From assembly GCA_033980235.1 (NCBI GenBank), contig CM067076.1:34496883-34560882 (forward strand): a stretch of 64,000 nucleotides of DNA, given 5' to 3'. Source of the stretch: Diadema setosum. Its lineage: Eukaryota > Echinodermata > Echinoidea > Diadematoida > Diadematidae. Below, piece by piece: positions 10,991 to 24,130 of the stretch (its first letter is position 1; each line of letters begins with the position of its first letter). Made by a program: the position numbers and the translations under genes. The notes below the pieces were generated by a model, which was not told where the DNA came from, made no database searches, and was given only the letters and a program-made list of their open reading frames with translations.

Positions 10991-11795
10991 CAATGCGATA
11001 TCTCGAACGTTTTTTAGAATCACTGCTACCAATGGTAAACAATACCGTTAATAACAATTCCACTGTATTGTAACATTATTTCAACTTTTTCGCGGTCTGT
11101 AAGTGGGGTCGTACAACTCGATTTTCGACTGCGCCATTTCAAAGATAAGCACTCTTAGTGGACCTTGGTGCACACACCGCAACTCATATTTTATGTAGCT
11201 TCGCAAAACATATCCCCAATGAAATATGAAAAAATACATAAATACATGAAAATAAAAACAAGAATGAAATACCAGGAAATTTGTAATGTTATTTCATGCA
11301 TTCAATTTCTGTAATAATTTACCCGACATTTCTTTTTTTTTATCATAGATCAGCAGTTGCGATCTTAATACAAATTTCATTTGTAGAGGGAGACAAAGTG
11401 AAAAAAAAAAAATTTCCACTTCAACCTTCACCTCATTGCTTACGTCATCTTGCTTTCAGATACAAGCTGCTTTAAATACGCTTCTTTTGGAAATGATTGT
11501 AAAAAATTAATGGATATAGATACGACACATCTCTCTCCAAAAGTAATCAATACGATAATAAGGCGTAAATGTCTAGAATGATAAACATTTTAGTGGATAA
11601 GAAGACTTTGAAATATTGTTTCAGAGCAAGAAAAAAAGGGGTATACAATGTACAACAAGCGCTAGTTTTTTTATATATATATACTGGACATTAAAAGAAT
11701 GAAGTATCTATGATTTGTTGCTGTTGTTGTTTGGGGATTTCTTCTTTGGTTCCATTGCTATTCATCAGGCGAAAGAGTGATGCTGTCAAATATAC

Positions 11796-12113
11796 CTCTG
11801 TTGTTTCAATTTGCCTCAAGATGGCTTCTCTTGTAGCAACGATTGGTTGGCTCTTCATTTTGTCAAGTGTAGTCTCCGAGACTTCGAGCCACTGGGAAAA
11901 TCCATTCACGCTGTTGATATAGGTCTGGTGCTTTGCAATCAGCTCATTGACGTGTAGCAAAAGTTCCTGGTAACGTCGCTTTAGCTGGCTGAATCGGTCA
12001 CTGACGTCTTGAAGTTTGCCGTTGAGAATGTGTGTTTCTGGTGCCTCCTGGAAAGTACTGCTGTCTTGGAGCTGGATACTGCTGCGGAATTCGGCGAGTT
12101 TCTGGCGGTAGAC
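11796..12113 (-). CDS. Exon 15: one complete 106-codon spectrin repeat unit
   Basis: 318 bp, phase 0 to 0, acceptor taccgacgacag, donor ACAGAG|GTATAT. At 106 codons this is the canonical spectrin-repeat length. It encodes VYRQKLAEFRSSIQ, a polar loop (QEAPETH), helix C SDRFSQLKRRYQELLLHV, helix A INSVNGFSQWLEVSETTL and the start of helix B ILRQIETTE. It is offset from the structural repeat because it begins in helix B/C. The open frame runs past the donor into the intron, so the end relies on the splice site and phase. Confidence 0.9.
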
Positions 12114-12318
12114 CTGTCGTCGGTAGAGAAAGAGGTAAGTCATCAGCATGAAAGATATGTGATTGCTGTTTAATACACAATGCAGTGTGTACAATTCAGT
12201 AATGTATATCATAAACACACACACGCTTCTAAACAGATCAGACTATCTCCACTTGGTTACAGGCGTTTGTATCCTTTGAGAACTATCATGAAAGCAGTAA
12301 TTTTTTTCGGGATATCAC

Positions 12319-12519
12319 CTTGGTAAGACGGATAACACTTTGTCCTGATTTCTCGATGGAGGTAAGTTCGATGTCATGGCTGTTAATATCCTCGCCAAAC
12401 TCCATGTGGTCTGCCTGCTGAGCAGTGAGAGTCTTCAACTCGGTGGCAACGTCCCGCTCTGCCGCATCCATCTTGCACTCGGCAGCCTGGTGCCATTCCT
12501 TGAATTCCGTGAAGTCAAC
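12319..12519 (-). CDS. Exon 14: spectrin-repeat helix A to helix B
   Basis: 201 bp, phase 0 to 0, acceptor ctgttttcatcag, donor CCAAG|GTGATA. It encodes FTEFKEWHQAAECKMDAAE (helix A with Trp), ADHMEFGEDINSHDIEL (helix B) and SGQSVIRLTK. It lies between exons 13 and 15 and continues helically into both. No partner exon from the other cycle is inside the window. Confidence 0.86.
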
Positions 12520-13530
12520 CTGATGAAAACAGAGAGCCTTGTGAGTTGATCCTGTATTAAGTCCATTTGAAATCAAAACTTATCAGAAATTAACATTAGC
12601 GCTGGTCCTATGGTGGAGCCTATATACAAATTGATATCGGACCAAATTTCCAAAAGTTAAAAATTAATTCAAAATGAAATTTTGTATTTCATGTAGGCTT
12701 AATTTCGGACCCCAACATTTCAAATTCCCTGATTTTAGTTGTCTGAAGGGGCTAATGCAGAAATAGAATAATAGTGTCGAGCCTTGCTTTTTTCCAAAAA
12801 GCAAGAGAAAATTAATTGACATAACATATCTATTTTATATGGATAGGCGGAAATCGCGAGGATGTATCATTTTTCAACAGACAATTTGGAGATGAATGCA
12901 ATACACTTAAAAGACATTACTACTAATGATGATGATGATAAAAATCATTAAAATAATGATAATGTTAATAATAACGATAATAGTTATATTTGTTATTATT
13001 GTCATTGTTATCATTATCATCTTCATCATGACGGTCTACGCAATAGTTATCAACAAGTGGACTACTCGCTTAGACGTGAAAATTGAAAATGATACAAGCA
13101 AGCCTTTTGGGAACAATGCACAACGAACAAACAATATAAATCGAAACAAACTACTTATGTACAAATCCAGACAGATATTATTTAAGTTTCACTTTGAATA
13201 TATCAATACTGTGAGTTTCCGATTGTATAATAGCAATACATTGTATCTGAATCTGATACCAGCTCTCAATTGAACAGCATCTTTCTCTCAGAAGTTATTG
13301 GAGTTGAAAGTGGAAAGTCTGTATGGGTTTCCCGTGCTCCAGATTCGTAAACCTGAGAAAGGGTACGCCATACCGACATTTTTCAAGTGCCAAGAAACAA
13401 TTTCTCATTCTTTTTATGATATTAAACTTACGAATTACACTCGCTCATTCAAACTGATAGAAACAACTTTAAGCAGACTTGCTTGACTAAAATCACCACC
13501 CTCTTTTATTATCATCACCTATAATCGGGT

Positions 13531-13558
13531 CGCGAGACTTTTTGTTGGTTTTGTGATG
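13531..13558. repeat. Solo terminal motif ACTTTTTGTTGGTTTTGTG
   Basis: The same motif forms the right end of the element at 56729-57436 and occurs again at 63930-63950, so this is probably a truncated end of the same family. Confidence 0.4.
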
Positions 13559-14549
13559 TACGGTTTACATAATATATCTACAAAATGCAGCTCTAATGTA
13601 GCTTCACTAGCTTACTGAAGACAAAGCAATTTGCCATTACGTCCTCTCCCGATTGTATGAATAAATTGATCACATTGTAGAAATTGACCCCAACTTCAGG
13701 TCTTTTGCAGATGCACTTTATCGCATGCTTAATAATGTATGTATAAGTGTGTAATACATATGATACATACACACACACACACATATATAGATAGATATAT
13801 CCTAAAGTTCAAACACTCCTGGAATGGTCGATCATTTTTCTGTCTATAGATCCAAACATTACAACGATTTTCCAAGACTATATTCGTCAATTCTCCATAT
13901 CAGACTAAAGGTGCGATCACACATCGCCGGTTTAGATGGCGGTTCATGGCGGTTTTCAAACCGCCGTGAACCGTGTCCCAATGATGGCGGAAAGCACTTT
14001 GACTACGTTCTCAACACGTTTTGAACACGGAGCAAACGCGGATTGACGCGGTAGTAACACGTATCGTCCCGGAAGGTGGAGGAGTCCATACCAAGCCCCT
14101 GTAGTTGGATGCAATCAGAGCCCTTTCACTTGTCCTCAATGGGTTTCAACGATGAGCGTTTTGCTTTGTTAGGTAAACACAATTTTAAAGAAATTATGAA
14201 ACGTTGTAACCACCTGTGTTTTACAGATTGATATATTAAAGTGATGCAACAACCAATTACCTTCAAGTTTCAATGTGACTTTTCGCTTTCTCTTTTAATT
14301 CTTCAAATATCCGTATTAACTGTCATTAAAAAGACATACCAAAGCAGAATCCAAAATAGTTTCCAAAGTTTCCTGTTCATTTGTAGGTTAATTTATCAAG
14401 TGATGTACAAGTACTTGCTTGTTTCAACATCTCTCTTTTTTTTATTCTTTCTTAATTAAGTTTTCACATAATTATTTTGCGTGTTGAATTTAAGATCTTG
14501 TTGCTTGTTTATCCATGTTTTCACAAAATTGCTCCTTCTTATCTTTCAG

Positions 14550-14730
14550 AGCTTCTTGTGAAATATGAGCCTAGGAGAGTTCCTAAATCGTAAGGGGAAA
14601 CTGTATGTGATACCCTCGATCCATTACGACAAACTACTACAGATGGCAAACGTGGTTTATGCCGCCCCAGAACTGTGGAACAGCATCCCAAATGATAGGA
14701 CATGCAAATTCCATCAATAAGTCCAAAATG
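14550..14730 (+). pseudogene. Non-LTR retrotransposon 3' coding remnant (tentative)
   Basis: Split over frames, the translation reads LLVKYEPRRVPKS and then VVYAAPELWNSIPND, resembling the conserved tail of LINE ORF2 proteins (YEPxRxLRS ... AAPxLWNSLP). A stop codon and a frame change separate the parts. The first part also ends at a GTAAGG that mimics a splice donor. No tail or target duplication is identified. Confidence 0.4.
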
Positions 14731-16789
14731 TTTTTAATAATATAATAATGATATCTTTATCAGCAGTCAATAAAAAAGACATATTATGTACATTATACAT
14801 TATCAAAGAAGCATATTATAGTATTATGTGCATAGTTTTTTTTTTTTTTTTTACTTACAGGTTCATGTAACATAATAATGGTGTTTTTTTTTTAAGTTTC
14901 AACATTGCTTTTCCCTCTACTCTCTTAAGTTTCACTATATCTGTATCAACATGTCTTACAAAAATGGCATACATAATCACGAAAGCAGAACCTAACATAT
15001 TTACATTATAAGTCTTCTGTGTGTAACACGTTGCTGGCCATCTTAAAAGCTGTTAAGCTTTGATAGAATTATGAACTTCCCTTTTAATGTAAATGATGTA
15101 CTATTCAACATACCTAACAACTTTTTGAACATTAAAGTGGGTCTGCACTGGCAAGAAACATGTCTAGCGCCATCATAAGGCTCATTTTTCTCTGTGGTGC
15201 CCAGTATTTCCCCCATAATGCCAAGCGGCGTGCAGCAATTAACCCCTTCCACACTGAATTCTGAAATCCCCATAGACTTAACACACAGACCACCAGGTTC
15301 CCGTAGGGGATGGCCTCGCAGCGCAGCGGCTTGCTTCGATCCCGCATTATGCGCAGTCCAGTGCATAGTATGTATACCATGATCGATGGTACATCCCATG
15401 GTTATGCGTACGTTGTCACGTAAATCACTTCACGATCTGTTCGGTGCTTTCAAACACTGTCTTCAACACTCAGATCGTTTCCTGATCTTTGTGTCGAACT
15501 TCAATCTGCGTGCCATTATGTCGCGGATACGACTTGGTAAATGCTGGATCCAGTGGAAGGAGGTGCGAGCTGTTTATCGGCAAGAAATTAACAAGATAAA
15601 CGTTGCCCTTCACGGCCCATCAAGCCATTCAACACAGGATGACTTTGCTGGTCATCTGCTGGACGTCCACCACTCGCACTGGGCATCAGCACTGTGTGCC
15701 AGGATTGCGGGATCAACCCGTTGTGAAAGTTTCTACATGCACTCAGACTGAGTCAGAAGCCTCTGATAAGCCAAGGTGGGTAAAACTCAACTTGTATGAT
15801 ATATAATTGTACCTATTTTTTATTCAGTTGCAAATGACATTCACTGAACGCTGAATTTATAACCTTCCAAATCCATGTAACGATAACGTTACCGTTAGTT
15901 ACTTGAATTACCGGTACAGTTGTACCGCAGCGTTGATCATGCAACTATCGCGATGAACGATGACACAATTTAAAACAGCCTTATTCACATTTTTTTTTTT
16001 AATGATTATCACAATAAATACTGACGTCCAACTTACGACAAAAAGTACTATGATGACTCAATGACTAGACCTAGGCCTGATTAAGTCAATTAGTCTAGTG
16101 AACGTGTACGGTCACAGTAGTAGACCCATAGATTCTATCTCGAGATTGCAATTGGAAAACAGATAACATATCTTGAATTGATCATGATTTCCCTTCCTAG
16201 AAATTTTGACAATTTGTTGAGGCTGGTTTAGTGAGGAACAATAAGCTAAAAATGAAAACGTTCATATAGGCCTACGGCTAACGTTAGTGATAATTTACAT
16301 ATAGACTCTATAGCTTGGTGTCATTTCTCACATGTGTGGTAATATTCAGGGGGACAGCACATCAGCTGTACATATACTTGTAACAGTTAGGCCTAGATCT
16401 ATATTAGTAGGAAAAGCGTGTACATTTGCTCTGGTACTACTAGTCACTACTAGACTACTAGTGCTGACTGTAGTACTAACATTAGATCTGTAACTCTTAC
16501 CGTCTAGTTATCTTAGTACTAGCAAAGATTTATGTGCGAGAGATCTGGAGCTTTCATCACTCATTGTGTTGGACTTCATGAAAACTCAATAAAGAGCATG
16601 AAATTTGAAGGAATATTTTTCTGCACATCGTGTAGTATATCTAATACCTAAAATCAGCTATTGAAAATAATTTTTGGTGGTACAAAACCTTATGGTAATA
16701 AAATGCTTGACTACATGTACAGTTGTAGCGACAGTCTTATACAGGGCAGCTTGCATGCAACGTTGCAGACAACTGGGTGCAATTGAACT

Positions 16790-16985
16790 CACATGGTGAC
16801 CGGCAATAGATTGTGCAGACCTGCAGCCTGTGCCTCCATGGGATATGGGTTACCACTTATCGCACAATCCTGCAGGCAGCACCTCCACTGGTTACAAAAA
16901 GATTTGGTATTCAAACCCTTGGACTGACTGGAGGCCCTGGCTGCAGGATTGCACAATCTATCGTTGGTCAGATTTTGTGAGCTCA
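16790..16985. repeat. Short inverted repeat (foldback) around AATAGATTGTGCAGACCTGC
   Basis: The left arm (16797-16830) and right arm (16940-16978) are reverse complements with a few mismatches (AGATTGTGCA ... CTGCAGCC). About 110 bp lies between them. Likely a small non-autonomous DNA element. Confidence 0.45.
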
Positions 16986-19900
16986 CTTGCACCTAGTTGC
17001 CAGCGCCGTTGCATTGCGAGCTGGACTGTATGAAAGACGTAGACATAATTCATTATGCCTTTCATACATGTAGGTACCTGTACTGTACTTTTTCGAGTAT
17101 GGTTACAGTTGTAGTTCCCTGTTTCGGTAGGTTGTATAATATAACAACTAAGGACAGTTGGGGCTCAGTAACTGGACACCAATTTTACTAAGATTTAAAA
17201 TGAGAAAATTTGGGTGTTTTTTACGTCAAATGGCCAAGGTCAAAGAGAGCATATCAGAATAAATTGATTTGATTTGTGGGCATTATTGGACATACAAGGC
17301 CAGAACAAAAGGAAGGTACAGGCACATTTGTACAATGTATAATTGTCACACATGCAAAATTGCTATTTCATACATTTACACTGTACAGACCCTACACGCC
17401 AATGTACACTCCCATCAAATTCATCACCTTTTCTTTGCCATCATAATATCAATATACAGTGTAGTAGAAATACTGATTTCTTGATGTCAAGATAGCTTTG
17501 TATCGGAGTAATTGGCTGTCCTTGAGTGGTATACCTGATCAATTATGTGAAGCCAGATGAATATTGCACGATGGACGAGTGTAATATTCGTCAAGCTGAA
17601 TGCAATATGTCTGGTATACCATGAAAGGGTAGCCAATATTATGATTATTATGTAGATCTGCCCCCAAAGATGCGTGAACAGTGGTTTGGAATTCATGGAA
17701 ATTGGTTAAATTGAAATTGCATTTTACACTAGTTTATGAAATGAAAGAATTCCATGTCTCATCCACCTTTACTGGTACGAAAGCACAGTCGCATGCTACT
17801 CTAGCGCACTGTCATACCATCTCAGTAGGCTACCGGGCCATGCAGTATGGTGTATTATTTCACTGAAATCTTTTACAGTAACCTATTGGGATTTTCATCT
17901 TTCTTCAACATGGTCATTGCTGCATGATTGGTAATAAAGGGGACAGACTACATGTTTTTAGTGTGCTGCTGAAACCTCTCATATAATATTCACTAATGTG
18001 ATATGAAATGTCTGGGGTACAGTACATTTGTATGCATGGTGTCCAACTAACATTATGTTTTATGCTGTACTGCTCTTGCCTTGATTTACCTTGATGTTGG
18101 GCATAAAGTATACACGATGTATAAACTTATTTGCCCCTGTGCATCTTCTTTGTGTTAGTTCTCGGTCATCAGAATAATCTGACTTACTTGTAGCCTCTGC
18201 AGCTGATAGCACAACATCACAGACAGAAACCATCTCCACCTCTGCAGTTGCTGACAAACATTGTACAGCATTGTCTTCTTTGAGGTTGTGCTCCTCTGAA
18301 ATATGTAGTGCATTGTCAATCACCTCAGAATCCATAATGTCCACTGGACGATTTTGATTGCATGGAAACCTTACTCTTTGCATGCTCTGCAGGTTGATTA
18401 AAAAGGTATTTTACACACAGAGGTCAGCTACAGTGTCTAACAGAGCCCTAAGGCGATGTCAATGTTTCAAGGCACTCTTGGAATTTTGTGCCAATGGAAA
18501 TATATTGTGTGGAATAACAATGGGATTTAATTTTTCTTCAAAGTTAGATGTCTTTGGTTATATTGTGTAGTACAAGCTGTCAGTTCATATGTTTTTCAGA
18601 GCAACTACTGCTGAAGATCTACCTGCAGGAAGCTCTGTCCAGATACGTCTCGAACTCCCAAGGACTCAAGACTTGGGCCAGCCGGTAGATACTTCAAGTG
18701 AGATTTCTTGAAGCGTACATTGTAGTATTGATAGGGTCCGAAATTTATTTTGTGATCATTGTTTGTTCTTACAGCATAATCCTGTCGGGATGGATAACAA
18801 AAATATCCTATAAACCCAGAGATGCCGACTACTCTGGAATATTCATTAAGCCTGTCAATAGCCCTCCCCCATACAGTTTGTTTTTCCTGAGTGGCTAATA
18901 GTAGATGGTTGCCTCTGAAGACACAGTACATGAATAGTGTAATGTATTCATACACAAACCTCCTTATCATCTGTTCGGTGATACGAAAAAAAAAAAAAAG
19001 GTGACTTACAGTTACTAAGTAAGTTCAAACTCAAGACCTTTATTGGTCAACTAAAGCAGTCATGACATTGGGATGAGTTATTTTGATTTGGATAGATATG
19101 CTGATATCTAACACCAAACATGGAAAATAGCTCATGATTGGCCAATTTCTGGATACCTTGTAACGAACAGTGCTGTGAATTCATCTGACTTCTTGAGTCT
19201 TTTGCTGATTTTACCCATAAAATAGCATGTAGTATTTAGGATGTATCCTGCTGGAAACATCAAGTTATATACCGGTACTCATTGTTCCTGTTATTTCTTT
19301 CCAGAAATGTTCTGCTATAGTGGAAGTTTACCATCAGCAAAATTAGTGTTATTTTAAGTTCTGCAGCCCAAGATATCTTCGGCCTCGTATCTCAGAGGAA
19401 AAATGCCAGCTGAAATACACTGTAATTTGTGCATTGGAAGCAATGTTCTGAATAAGGAATGAAAGAATGCAAATGGCCATCCAACTGATCCAAATGTTCC
19501 TCAGAGAAAACATTAAAAAAAACATGTTTTCTTTGGTCAGAATACTGCCTTTAGTATACCAGACGATGTTTAGTTTGTGAGTTATTCAGAAAAAATGTTT
19601 TTATTTCGTATACCGGTATACAAATCAATTGATTTTATTAAAACTCTTAAAACCATTGCTTTGATAAGAGTGTGATCCCTCAGCTACATTGTAAAGGAAC
19701 AATACATGTGTACTCTATACTCTACACAGTGTGTCCTACAGTGTATACCCATTGACCAATTACCATTCAATTTTAGGAGTTTGTTGTGAAAGAATGTTTG
19801 TAACCTTTACTTTTTGAGAGGTACACTGTATTATACTCAAGATCATTGCTGCTGTTTGCCACACATCATACTTTTCATGGTAAATGCACTGTACAATGAT

Positions 19901-20310
19901 TGCCTTTTCAATATGTTATTCCCATCCATATTAAAAAGACAATATCGTGATCACAAATTGTGTGTAAAAGAGCATTTGCAACACCCTATATCTGCACTTT
20001 TTTTCAGCCAATTAGCATATAAATATTTTTGGGTACATTTTTTTTTTTCACGTATCCCTGAGAATTTTCTTGACCATAATACATACTGATGTGTTCTTTC
20101 AAGGAGTGTTGTGCTACCTTGCTCGTTGATAACTAGGACTCTAAAAATCTAGGATCAAACTGTAAAATTTTGTACTCGACTCGACATGAAAATGTCATTT
20201 TCAATACTGACACTCATTCGGAAAATATATGTCATAATTGAAAGTAATTATGACTTTGTTGCATTACATGTACAAGTGGTTAATTAAGTATGCTTTGTTT
20301 GTGTTTACAG

Positions 20311-20386
20311 CTCCTAGGAGAGCTCCTCTGCGCAGAGGAGTGTTGTTTTCACCGATCAACTCTAAGACCCTCCTGAACCAAGTCAG
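20311..20386 (+). other. Exon-like segment upstream of the P2X7-like ORF
   Basis: A 76-bp segment with strong splice signals (tttgtgtttacag acceptor, GTCAG|GTGAGT donor). The only open frame (entry phase 1) reads PRRAPLRRGVLFSPINSKTL then LNQV. With the strong donor the frame does not match the P2X7-like exon at 23088. A weaker donor CAA|GTCAGG, 5 bp earlier, would match. It may be the preceding exon of that gene. Confidence 0.35.
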
Positions 20387-20459
20387 GTGAGTATCAAACT
20401 AAAAATTATCATTGTTATGCACAGGCTTATTGACAATAAAATGCCCACAAATTTGACCA

Positions 20460-20960
20460 TGAATCCTTTTTATTCCTCTGTCCGATGGGTGCTGGAGGCA
20501 TGATATTTTTGGGTTGTAGGTCTGTCTGTCTACTTAAGTATATGCGATAACTTGAGTAATACTGAGCGGAATTTGACCAAACATAGTCCGACTATGAAGT
20601 ATGATTGGGCAATCACTTCATTAGAAATTGGTCGTAGGTCAAAAGTGAAGGTCATCTAAAACAGTTTATGCAATAACTCAAGACTGTATTGAGCAAATTT
20701 CAGCAAACTTGGCACAAGGGTAAAATATGATAGGGCACTAACTTGATAACATTTTGTGTAAAATTGGCAAGAGTCAAAGGTCAAGGTCAAATTCTAAAAA
20801 TTCACTGTGTGATATTAAAACTCAAGACTGGATCAAGCAAATTTTACTAAACTTTGCACAAGGGTGAAGCAAGGTGGGATAATCACTTGATTAGACTTTG
20901 GGTAAAATTGGGTAAAACTTCAAAGGTGGATGTAGCAAATCTCAATAAACTAGAGCAATG
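20460..20960. repeat. Interspersed repeat with AAAGGTCAAGGTCAAA-type text
   Basis: Internally repetitive (CTCAAGACTGxATxxAGCAAATTT, AAACTTxGCACAAGGGT twice) and related in style to the block at 60771-61915. No coding capacity seen. Confidence 0.55.
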
Positions 20961-20999
20961 TACAATGTACATATACCTCAAACAAACATAATGAATGTT

Positions 21000-21240
21000 C
21001 GATATTCTGAAGGTTTCTTAAGGTTCGTTACTCCGAAACACACGTATTCCCAATACCTAGAGGTTCGTTAATCCGAAAATGAAAAATGTTCATCAATCTG
21101 AACATTTGTGGCGTTATTCCAAAGATTTGTTAATCCGAAATGATATTTGGAAAAACAAATCTTCGGAATAACGAATCTGCGGACTGAAGAGCCTTCGGAA
21201 TGACAAACCTTTGGAATATAACGAGCTGTAACCCTATTGG
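21000..21240. repeat. Foldback repeat of GGTTCGTTAATCCGAA units
   Basis: Units GGTTCGTTAATCCGAA on one arm are answered by TTCGGAATAACGAATCT on the other, making an inverted structure. Related fragments occur near 28880-29140 and 58560-58640. Confidence 0.55.
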
Positions 21241-23087
21241 GCACCATGTTACCAGGTCTAATAATTGGGGTCTGTGACAAGACTATACTCTTGGCGCTGT
21301 TCCCAGGCCATGACCAGGTGCCAGTTGTAATACGATCTCACGAAAGAATGCTTGTGCGCGCCGTGTTCCTTTGTCGGTAGCCCTTCCCAGGCCCCAACCC
21401 TGTCTAGCACTTCTGTCTCTTTACTAGTAGTTGGTGTTTTTGTTTTTCTGATGGTAGTGGTCTCTGTCTTGGGTCTGTGTGTGTTTTGCATCTTTCATGT
21501 GCGAGGGGAAAAAAAGAGACAGAAAAGAACTTCAAGAATTCGAGGAAGTCTTGCGGATTTTCTTTCTCGTCATTCACGCTAGGGGAAAAAGGAGGGGGGG
21601 GGGGTATTTTTTTTCTGAATTGTTCATGGCAGGGGAAAGAGGAGACAGGGAGAGAAGCGTTTGTTGCTCTTTTTTCTCTTCAATCCTGTTTACATACATT
21701 TAGTTACACTGAAGCATTGATAAAGATTTGCTGCTGTGAAGTCAATAGGACATTAAAATAAGAAGCCTCCCATTTACTTCTGTTCATCGAATCTTCACCT
21801 AACTACCTTTAGAGTATGGTAACAGGAATAGCAGAAATAGTTCTGGTTACCTTAACATGTGTTTGCAGGGAAATCGTGGATGCACTTGAAAAATAGTAGA
21901 CTTTTTGAAGCTTGAAGTTTGTTATGAAGCCACATATACAGTGTACAAGTTTTGTACATGTAGGGCTCATCAGTTGTTCGATTTCGGTATGAATTTGGAA
22001 AGGTTGCAACACAGTTTAGTTAGCACAATTTTGTCAATTCCAAATCAAATTTAGGAGACAGAATCAATTTTCTAAGCCAAGTATCGGAAATCCCAATCAG
22101 AGCTGCATATGATAAATTGATATGTCGTGATACATTGTATCTTGTAGTTTAGTAATGACCAAAGATTCAGGGTTACCTCAAGAAAATCTGATGCATTGCT
22201 AAATGAATTACAATATGGAAGATATATCGGTACAATGAAAGATTTTCTACATGATTTGACTCACAAATATTGATTAAGTTGACTGACAAAATTATGTACC
22301 TGAACCCATATACTCAACATAAAATATTTTAGAAACGTATTTGCCATAAAACCGTCATACTAATGTGACGCCTAGAGCATATAAGTCCAAAGACAATGTT
22401 TTATAGTGGTAATTTAATCGCCTGTGGCTTGTGGGGTTTGATAAGACGTGGTTTGGTTTTCCCACAGACCGTATTGAATTTGGAGGAGAAACTTGCAATC
22501 TGCTCCATAAACCATTTTCGTACTGTATCCAGATTTACACAATTATACTTGTTTCCTTCCATGCGCTCATTGACAACAATTCGAAGAACTTGTCACAGAC
22601 AGTCAGAATACATGTATGTAATCTTCCTTGTTCACGACGCTGTTACAAACTTCACATGAGCGCGGACAAAGTTTGTTGGGTTGTCATTATTTGTTTACAA
22701 AAATACAATCTGAATACATGAGAAACCCGTTCATTAGCATTGACAACAATTCTAGAACCTGCAACAAACAATACTGGACACAAGAGACACAATATGGTTT
22801 TATGCTCCTACTTGCTCCCGAAGCTCGGACAAGCATCGCATGAGCTCGAACAATCTTTTAGGGTCGCCATATGGGCATCCTTTATTGCAGCAACAAGTCT
22901 TAATACATGATAATATCATCTATTACCATTGAATGTTATGATGTTCACAACATGCAAACAAAAACAAACAATCAACAGTCAATGAATTAATGCATGCGCA
23001 TTTTGTGTTACAGTACTTTTGATGTACAGCTGTAGGCAGAATTTGTTTCATTATTTTTCTTATTTATTTCTGTCTCTCATGCGTAGG

Positions 23088-23660
23088 CCAAGGTGGAGGC
23101 GCTCACCAGGGATCAAGTCAATGAGCTGGCCATCACGAACTTGAAAAGGACAGCTGGACTATTCGAAGATTTCTTCGAGCAGTTTGTTCATCCACCGCCA
23201 CAGCCGCCACGAGAGCCAGAGCCAGAAGCCGTGCCTCCATGGTGCAAATGTGGGCAGTGCAGGGAGATGGCGCATGACGTAGAGAATAAATGCTGCAGAA
23301 AAGCTAACATGCAGTGTCACTCGCTCTATGCACGATTCCGTCGCCTCTGTTTAGACCCGGCTGTACTCGACATCGTTCGCCACAACCTGGAGAACCAGCA
23401 CACCTGGGCCGCAGACAGGGGCAACAGATCATACCGTCACGCGTCATATCGCACATACACTGTACGTCCATTGGCAGCACGACAAATTGGGCGCTGGCAA
23501 TCGAAGAGTGGTTCCCTCCTGTTCTGTCTGGGCCATTAGAACCGAGTACGGTACTCATCTGCTAACGGGCACTATGTAGGTTATCAGGAGGTCGAAGGGT
23601 ACCGAGATGGTTATAGGGTCGAACTTTATACTCCTTCCACAACCATTTTCCTTGTATCTT
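23088..23660 (+). pseudogene. P2X7-type C-terminal (ballast-like) domain ORF with two frame changes
   Basis: After acceptor tctctcatgcgtag the frame reads LTRDQVNELAITNLKRT, PPWCKCGQCREMAHDVENKC, CRK and YRHASYRTYT, the Cys-rich pattern of the intracellular domain of P2X7 receptors, which also occurs in many stand-alone invertebrate proteins. The family's next block (HWQHDKLGAGNRRVVPSCSV followed by WAIRTEY) is present but in another frame from 23466. The last block (ANGHYVGYQE) returns to the first frame from 23555. No transmembrane P2X channel part is seen. Either a decayed copy or a sequence with two small indel errors. Confidence 0.65.
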
Positions 23661-24047
23661 GGATCTTGCAACATACTTTCAATAGACGACACTGGTTGCT
23701 CTTAGTTTGGTTTATAATACATATAGGTCTTACGATTATTCTATGAGATGTGTGCTCATAGTACATGTAACATAGTGAAGTATCCCTTTGTTCTATCTAT
23801 TACGCATGAGTGATTCTTTATGCACTTATATGCAGGTATCAATTACTGTATGAGACATTATGTTCATTTCAAGACACTAGTGATATTATAAAATGCTGAA
23901 TAGGTGAGTAAATCTAACAGAACACGCCAGAGATGACGAACTTCCTTTGTGGCTGATACATGTATAAAACTACATGTGGAAAAAAAAATTGTACAAGACA
24001 TTTTACCGATATGTGTATACAAGTATGTATTGGATGGAGATATTTCT

Positions 24048-24130
24048 AAACATTTTCTTTGTATTTTTATTGTCTGCAAAGGCTGCAGATATTTTTAAAC
24101 ATTTTCTTTGTATTTTTATTGTCTGCAAAG
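24048..24130. repeat. 49-bp tandem duplication
   Basis: AAACATTTTCTTTGTATTTT followed by TATTGTCTGCAAAG occurs twice, offset 49 bp. Confidence 0.8.

Noticed and set aside
15043..15806. Overlapping open frames on both strands near 15.1-15.8 kb as a transposase
   Set aside because: No DDE motif spacing, helix-turn-helix or other transposase hallmark could be read; several frames are equally open.
18060..18970. Minus-strand open frames of 107 and 121 residues in the 14.6-kb block
   Set aside because: No recognised domain or convincing splice boundaries; kept as unassigned.
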